Part shown: in pieces, positions 59,032-64,000 of the stretch
Layout of the letters: the number at the start of each line of letters is the position of its first letter
How positions within the stretch are numbered: position 1 is the stretch's first letter
Assembly: GCA_026413225.1 (NCBI GenBank)
Contig: CM048554.1
Location: forward strand, 5,100,001 to 5,164,000
Length of the DNA: 64,000 nucleotides
Direction of reading: 5' to 3'
DNA from: Otis tarda
Taxonomy: Eukaryota; Chordata; Aves; Otidiformes; Otididae
Notes under the pieces: generated by a model
Told to the model about the DNA's origin: nothing
The model's database searches: none
What the model saw: the letters and a program-made list of their open reading frames with translations, nothing else
Program-made: the position numbers and the translations under genes

Positions 59032-59655
59032 CTGGAAATGTAGTTGGTTTGACCAAAGTGATACTATCAACTGAACAAAGCCAAATTTCATAGGAAAAAT
59101 GCCATGGTAGCCAGAAAGAATACACATACACACAGAGAAGAAAATCCCAGCTCGGGTTTGGGTTTTTTTTTTTGTTTTTAAGATTTCTGCTCTCACAATC
59201 ATAAATAATCTCAGGACAACAAAAGCTGATTCAATATTGCAGCTACACAGTCTGAGGTGGGTGAAATCCCAGGCCACCAAACACAGAGTATTTGGACTTC
59301 CGCAGGCCCACCGTGTCACCCATCATTCCTGGTCGATAAAGTTGCTGGTGGAAACTCTATGGTCTAATTTCTATTATTTTAAGCAAAGTTGAGGGCTTAA
59401 ACCTTTTTTCTCCTCAATTACAACTCTTAAACGAGTGCTCTCTTCAGAAAAGCAGTCTTCTGAAAACAGCAAGTCTATTCATCTCCAGTTGAATAAAACG
59501 ACAAGGTATGAACGCCAGTTGGTTACCCACTTCATGCTTTCAGTTCAACTTGTGCCAAACCATGTGTTTGACGTGATTTCTGCACAGAAACGGAAAGGGG
59601 TCTGGGCTTGGTGGAAACATGTCACACTGCACATGCACACAGAGGTGCAAATTAC

Positions 59656-59683
59656 CTGCAAAATGATGCTGGATAAAACTGGC
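59656..59683 (-). CDS. Weak microexon-size candidate
   Basis: The minus-strand acceptor 'gttctcaaaacatttcttcag' is strong and the donor TGCAG|gtaatt good. The 28 bases are open in all three frames; the frame that would join to 59005-59031 in phase reads PVLSSIILQ. Not recognised. Confidence 0.15.
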
Positions 59684-62600
59684 CTGAAGAAATGTTTTGA
59701 GAACACAAGTCTGTTCCCAGCAATGCTTTTCTATTAACCTTCTTTTGCCCAAGTGTCTGCAAATCCTATGGGTGAATATTTGAATTCATTTTCTAATGAG
59801 GGAATTGTACAACAAGTGTCTTACTGATCCCAGGAAGTTATAAGAGGCTTAGGAGCTACCCAGATAGGGTCTTCTGCTCCTCCCAGATCATCATTGCTTC
59901 CAGTTGATATTTCTTAGTACAAATAAAAACAAATAGAGTGAGACCTCAGACATCTAGGTGTTGTACAGAAAGAGTCACTTGCTTAAGGTCTGATAAAAGG
60001 TTAGTAGAAAAGCTAGAAGTTAAAATACATATTTTTTTTTTTCAGTTCAGCCCTTCCTTTCTTATGGGGAAGTAGGCAGGAAAAAGGTTCTCACAGTGGA
60101 GACAGCAGTGGAAATACATAACTGACTTATTTCACACTTCGTGATTCCTGTCCATTTCTCTGTGAAAAGAAGACTGTCCCTGTTGTTTTCTTTCTTCCTG
60201 ACCTAAGTCAAAGACTTAGGCCACTTCTCCTGTTTCCTTGGCATTTATTCCTAGAGACATTGTTTTTGCTGTTAATTTCCCTGCAGCCAGGTTCTTCAGC
60301 TGAGATCAGTGCAAGACTTAGAACCAACTTCAATGAATTCAGTATAAGGTCTTAGACACAACTGTTTCAATGCAAAAAGACAACAGAAATCTTATCAGAG
60401 TTTTCAGGGCAGGGAGTTGTTAAGGTGTTTTCCAAGCCTATAACGTCAACATAACCTTTTCGCACAAGATTTCAGTTTCATTGACTTCCACTTCACAAAT
60501 CAGAGATCTGATAGATCTTCGTTCTTTTCAGATCTAGGACTAGCAGAAACAGAAATAATTTTAATAAATCGTGCTGCTTCTATCTGTTCAGCTAAGGCAT
60601 TAGCACAGAAAGAGAGGGAGTAGGAGGATTTTTTCAGAAAAGTCTCTGAATTCACTATCTGGAGACCACAGGCCAAGTTACTTTTGTTGGTGAATTATTA
60701 CAAATAAAACGACACCTACAACTGACCATTTGGCAAACAGAGCATCAGTTACACTACAGCTCATTAAATTACTGAAATGGTGTTGAAACCATCAGTTGCT
60801 GATAACAAAAGCTAAGCAGAAAAGAAGACATTGCCCAAATTTTTCAAAAACCCAACTACTTGCATAGGTGGGCCATCCAAAGACTGTTAGGAGCATGATC
60901 TGAACTTCTACTTCAAGAGGTCAATCCATGATATCACAGGCTTCCATTATCACACTAAAGTTCACACACACGGCTTACGGCAACAGCCATCAACGCCGCG
61001 GCAGATGCAGAGAAATCCTGGTGAAAAGAGCACTGCACAGACAGCAGAATCACTGCAGGCTGCTACGTGTGGGTGTCACGTTGGCAGGAAAACCCTGTGA
61101 GTTTAGCTCCGACTCCTCTGTATGTTGGCCTACACCAACATCAAGTCTAGTTTTGATTCTGTCCTTTAGGACTCGCAAGCCATTTAAAAATAAAATAAGA
61201 TAAGAGAAATTCACACATTTATGTGTCAGTGGGATATTTTTACTGTTTAAAAGGAATTATTTCTCCAATAATGATAAATCCATGCTAAAGTCTAAACCTC
61301 CAAAGTATTAAAATACTCAAAATTACATTTTTTAAATAGTATTAAGGGATACATGTATTTATTGTCAAACGTATAGAAAGTTAAAGCACGGAGTAGACTG
61401 ATGCCACTGTAACCAACACTTATGAACTCATAGCAGGACCTCGTCTATAAAAAAACCTGAAGAAATATTGTCCTAATTCTTGTCCATTTAGCCAGCTCTC
61501 TAAAATGACTAGTTCATTCAGAATTGGTAAAGAGACTGACATTGGAAAAAGAAGGAAAATCTCTTTTCCTCTTATAATCCACGCAAGAACAGGACAGCCT
61601 AGTTAACTCTTAGCTGAAAATAAGAGATAGGTAAGGGAGGATGATGCCTAATAATTCTGGAATGTTGAAGATTACAATAACCAGAAGCTGGCCTTTTAAT
61701 TTCTTTACTTTTGTGTTTAACAGGTTAGTAATTTAATTCCAATTTTTATCTAAATACAGTCCAGGATGATAAACAAGCAACTACCAAGTAGACAGCTAGT
61801 ACAATGAAATATATTGTTCATCCTTTTCTAGTATAATTAAAATTCTAGCAAATTTTTATGGTTAGGAGTCCTCATGTTTTGTTACCTAATTTCTTAAATA
61901 TACACATAGGGATAATAGCATAACAAAAAAAGATCAGGACCAAGGAAAAATTTTAGTAGAAATGTATCAGTAAACATGAAATTTTCAAAGGTTTTAAGGT
62001 AGATATAAAACAAGGCTGAAGTGGATTATTCAATAGGTTGTTTATATCAGGAACCGCATCACTGATCACAATTAAAACCAGAAAAAAATATCTTTGCCAC
62101 CCACTGCTTTTCCAGCAAGCAGCATGGACTTTCAGGTGCCCAGCAGCATTCATCTGCCTTCTCAGCTCTCCACAGGCAGAAAAGCACATGCAGGTTCCCT
62201 AAAAAGAACCATGTGGAGAAAATACAGTTTGAGAGGCACTTCAGCAGTGGGCTCCTGGTCTACACGTGCCTTTTTCTCACTCCATCTCTGGTGTTGTTTG
62301 ATCACGTGTACTTCAGCCAGTTCTCTTTCCCCTCTCATAAACATAAAGATTCTCCCTTGTTTATGGCATTGGTTCTAACGTCTCCCCTGCAGCAATCACT
62401 CCCAGTCTCAAGAAACACTCAGTGGGACTCAGAGGAACTTTTTCATAGCCTCTGCCAATATTTCACATTATTTTGCGCGAAGAATACGTGCCTTATGGTA
62501 CTGCCTATGGGTGTGCACTCACCTTAGAAAACAGAACTAGGCAGAGTTTTGGGAGGGAGAACATAGCAGCTAGGCTGTTATTTGTATTTAGCTGCTTAAC

Positions 62601-64000
62601 GACTACATGGAGTAGAGAGTGTTACAAAGATTGACATTTGTGTTTTTAAGTTGACATTAACATAATGGAAACGATGCGTAACTCCCATCTCCCCTGCCAT
62701 CAAGGGTCTGTCAGCCTTAGTCAATGTCCCAACGCCCTCTCACTCATCCTCCTCAAAAGTAAATGAGTCGTTATGCATCTGAGGTTTCTTCCAGAGGCAA
62801 GCCCAGCAGGGTCCTCCTTCCCTCTAACTTGCCGTCGTCCAGAGTTTTGTGTTTTAGTAACTTGAAACACCCTGTGAAATCTATCAGGATTAGTTTCCAG
62901 TATAGAAGCACTTGTACTTGATCCAAGCTAATCAAATGTTCTTCAGATACTAAGCCCCAGGGTTTAAGTGAGCACACCCAACGTACTAAGCAAAAATGAC
63001 CTTCTTAGTGGGACTACTATATCCTCCTTTTTGACCCCTTTTGACACAATTTTGGCTGAGACAAGACGGAGAATTAAAGCCACTGTGACTGGGCCAAAAA
63101 TAATATAGTGAGTGTCTCTGATGTCACCAGAATGTTATATCCCAAGACAAAAAAAAAAAAAAAGCTAGTTTTAAATGGAACTGGACATTTTTTACATACT
63201 AGCAAAACAGGCTTTTGAATAGATAACATTTTGTTTCAAACTCATATTTCAGTCTTTCCCAATTCAATTAGTAACCAAATTAAGGGTTTTAGGAGCTCAT
63301 ACTATAATCGAACACAAGGCTGAACTTACAAGTCATGTATGACCTGGCAGTCAAGAGGTTACGGTGAGTAAGAAGGTAGACCACAGAAAACCAGAGAACA
63401 GGAAACTTTCAGTCTAGTGTTGATGGAAAAGCCTTGGATTAGATGGATGCAGTACTGAATAAGTTATTTCAAAGCAAACAGCTCTAATAGAAGTTTCTGA
63501 CCCTTTTATAGAGGAAACGCTGAAGATGTATGATGTAAGAATTCAGAAGAGCAAATGTTAAGCTGCAAAGCCTTATTTTGAGTTATATACAGCAAGATCT
63601 GTGTTTACACAGCTATCAGAGTGAGTTCCCCTTTTTCGATTCACGGGCTCGGTCGGCTGACTGACTTCCTTAATTTCAAAAACCAGCATTTATTATTCCA
63701 TGAAAGTTGGTTTAATGCTCAGCTCATCTGTGTGCCCAGACAATTTAATGGACTTTTTGGAAGGCCCCGGATGTTCAACACTTTAACAATTCAGTTCAGT
63801 TCAGTCCTCTGTGAAAATCACTCTTTCTGTGCAGCCATAGGAAGAGCTTTTTCCATCAGTGACAATTCCAGAGACAACCAGATGCCGACAATTTAAAAAA
63901 TGGCAAAGCATTTCAGCAGAAATCAAAATCAATCCCATCCAACTTCTCCCCCTTCTTCACGAGGGGCTTTAACATCGGAACATCACATATAAGCATGAGC
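59684..64000. other. Noncoding DNA to the window end
   Basis: No supported gene. At about 59940-60030 'gagtcacttgcttaaggtctg' resembles the reverse of a MIR core (agtcacttgcccaaggtc). A14-15 lies near 63150-63164. At 62518 the minus strand has an excellent donor (CTAAG|gtgagt) only 14 bases after a strong acceptor (tctgcctag), too short to call. Confidence 0.45.

Overview
The window looks like avian nuclear DNA. It is AT-rich, has no long open reading frame, no operon-like packing and no bacterial signals, and is sparsely populated with interspersed repeats. Two copies of a CR1 non-LTR retrotransposon tail (about 16.10-16.26 and 23.02-23.16 kb) carry the bird-type 3' end, with the 'ggttggactagatgacc' block and the terminal ATTCTATGATTCT. 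Older CR1 pieces, tRNA-derived MIR/CORE-type SINE pieces and old sauropsid repeat fragments make up most of the rest of the recognisable repeats. The species cannot be named from this alone.

No complete gene is visible. The longest reading frames (up to about 165 codons) have no recognisable domains and behave like chance frames in AT-rich DNA. The window therefore reads as a long intron or several introns, or as intergenic DNA. Against this background I list short segments that combine a good acceptor, a good donor and at least one open frame. Nearly all are on the minus strand. The best are 8515-8643, the neighbouring pair 39858-39917 / 39414-39476, then 54350-54399, 46367-46431, 35069-35145, 30754-30954 and 4767-4827. 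They may be sparse exons of one large minus-strand gene. I recognise no protein in them, their phases do not form one unbroken chain, and pseudo-exons are common in vertebrate introns, so each has modest or low confidence.

Layout. 0-3 kb: A-rich tracts, a possible regulatory element near 1.15 kb, a plus-strand exon-like segment at 1.65-1.79 kb and a MIR-type SINE at 2.7-2.9 kb. 3-9 kb: an old CR1, an exon candidate at 4.8 kb, an old repeat at 6.1-6.4 kb, a reverse CR1 at 7.0 kb and the 8.5 kb exon candidate. 9-16 kb: quiet DNA interrupted by a CpG-dense patch at 11.64-12.0 kb. 16-24 kb: three CR1 tails, a second small CpG-enriched patch at 16.9-17.1 kb and a 20-bp tandem duplication. 24-39 kb: noncoding DNA with two more short tandem duplications and minus-strand exon candidates at 30-35 kb. 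39-54 kb: the best exon pair, homopolymer runs including a pure A25, an inverted repeat and a CR1 remnant at 51.5-51.8 kb. 54-64 kb: purine-rich tracts, SINE remnants, a few small exon-like segments and then featureless DNA.

I see no RNA gene, CRISPR array, bacterial mobile element or viral gene, and nothing I can defend as a new biological system. The items most worth testing are the minus-strand exon candidates and the 11.8-12.0 kb CpG patch.
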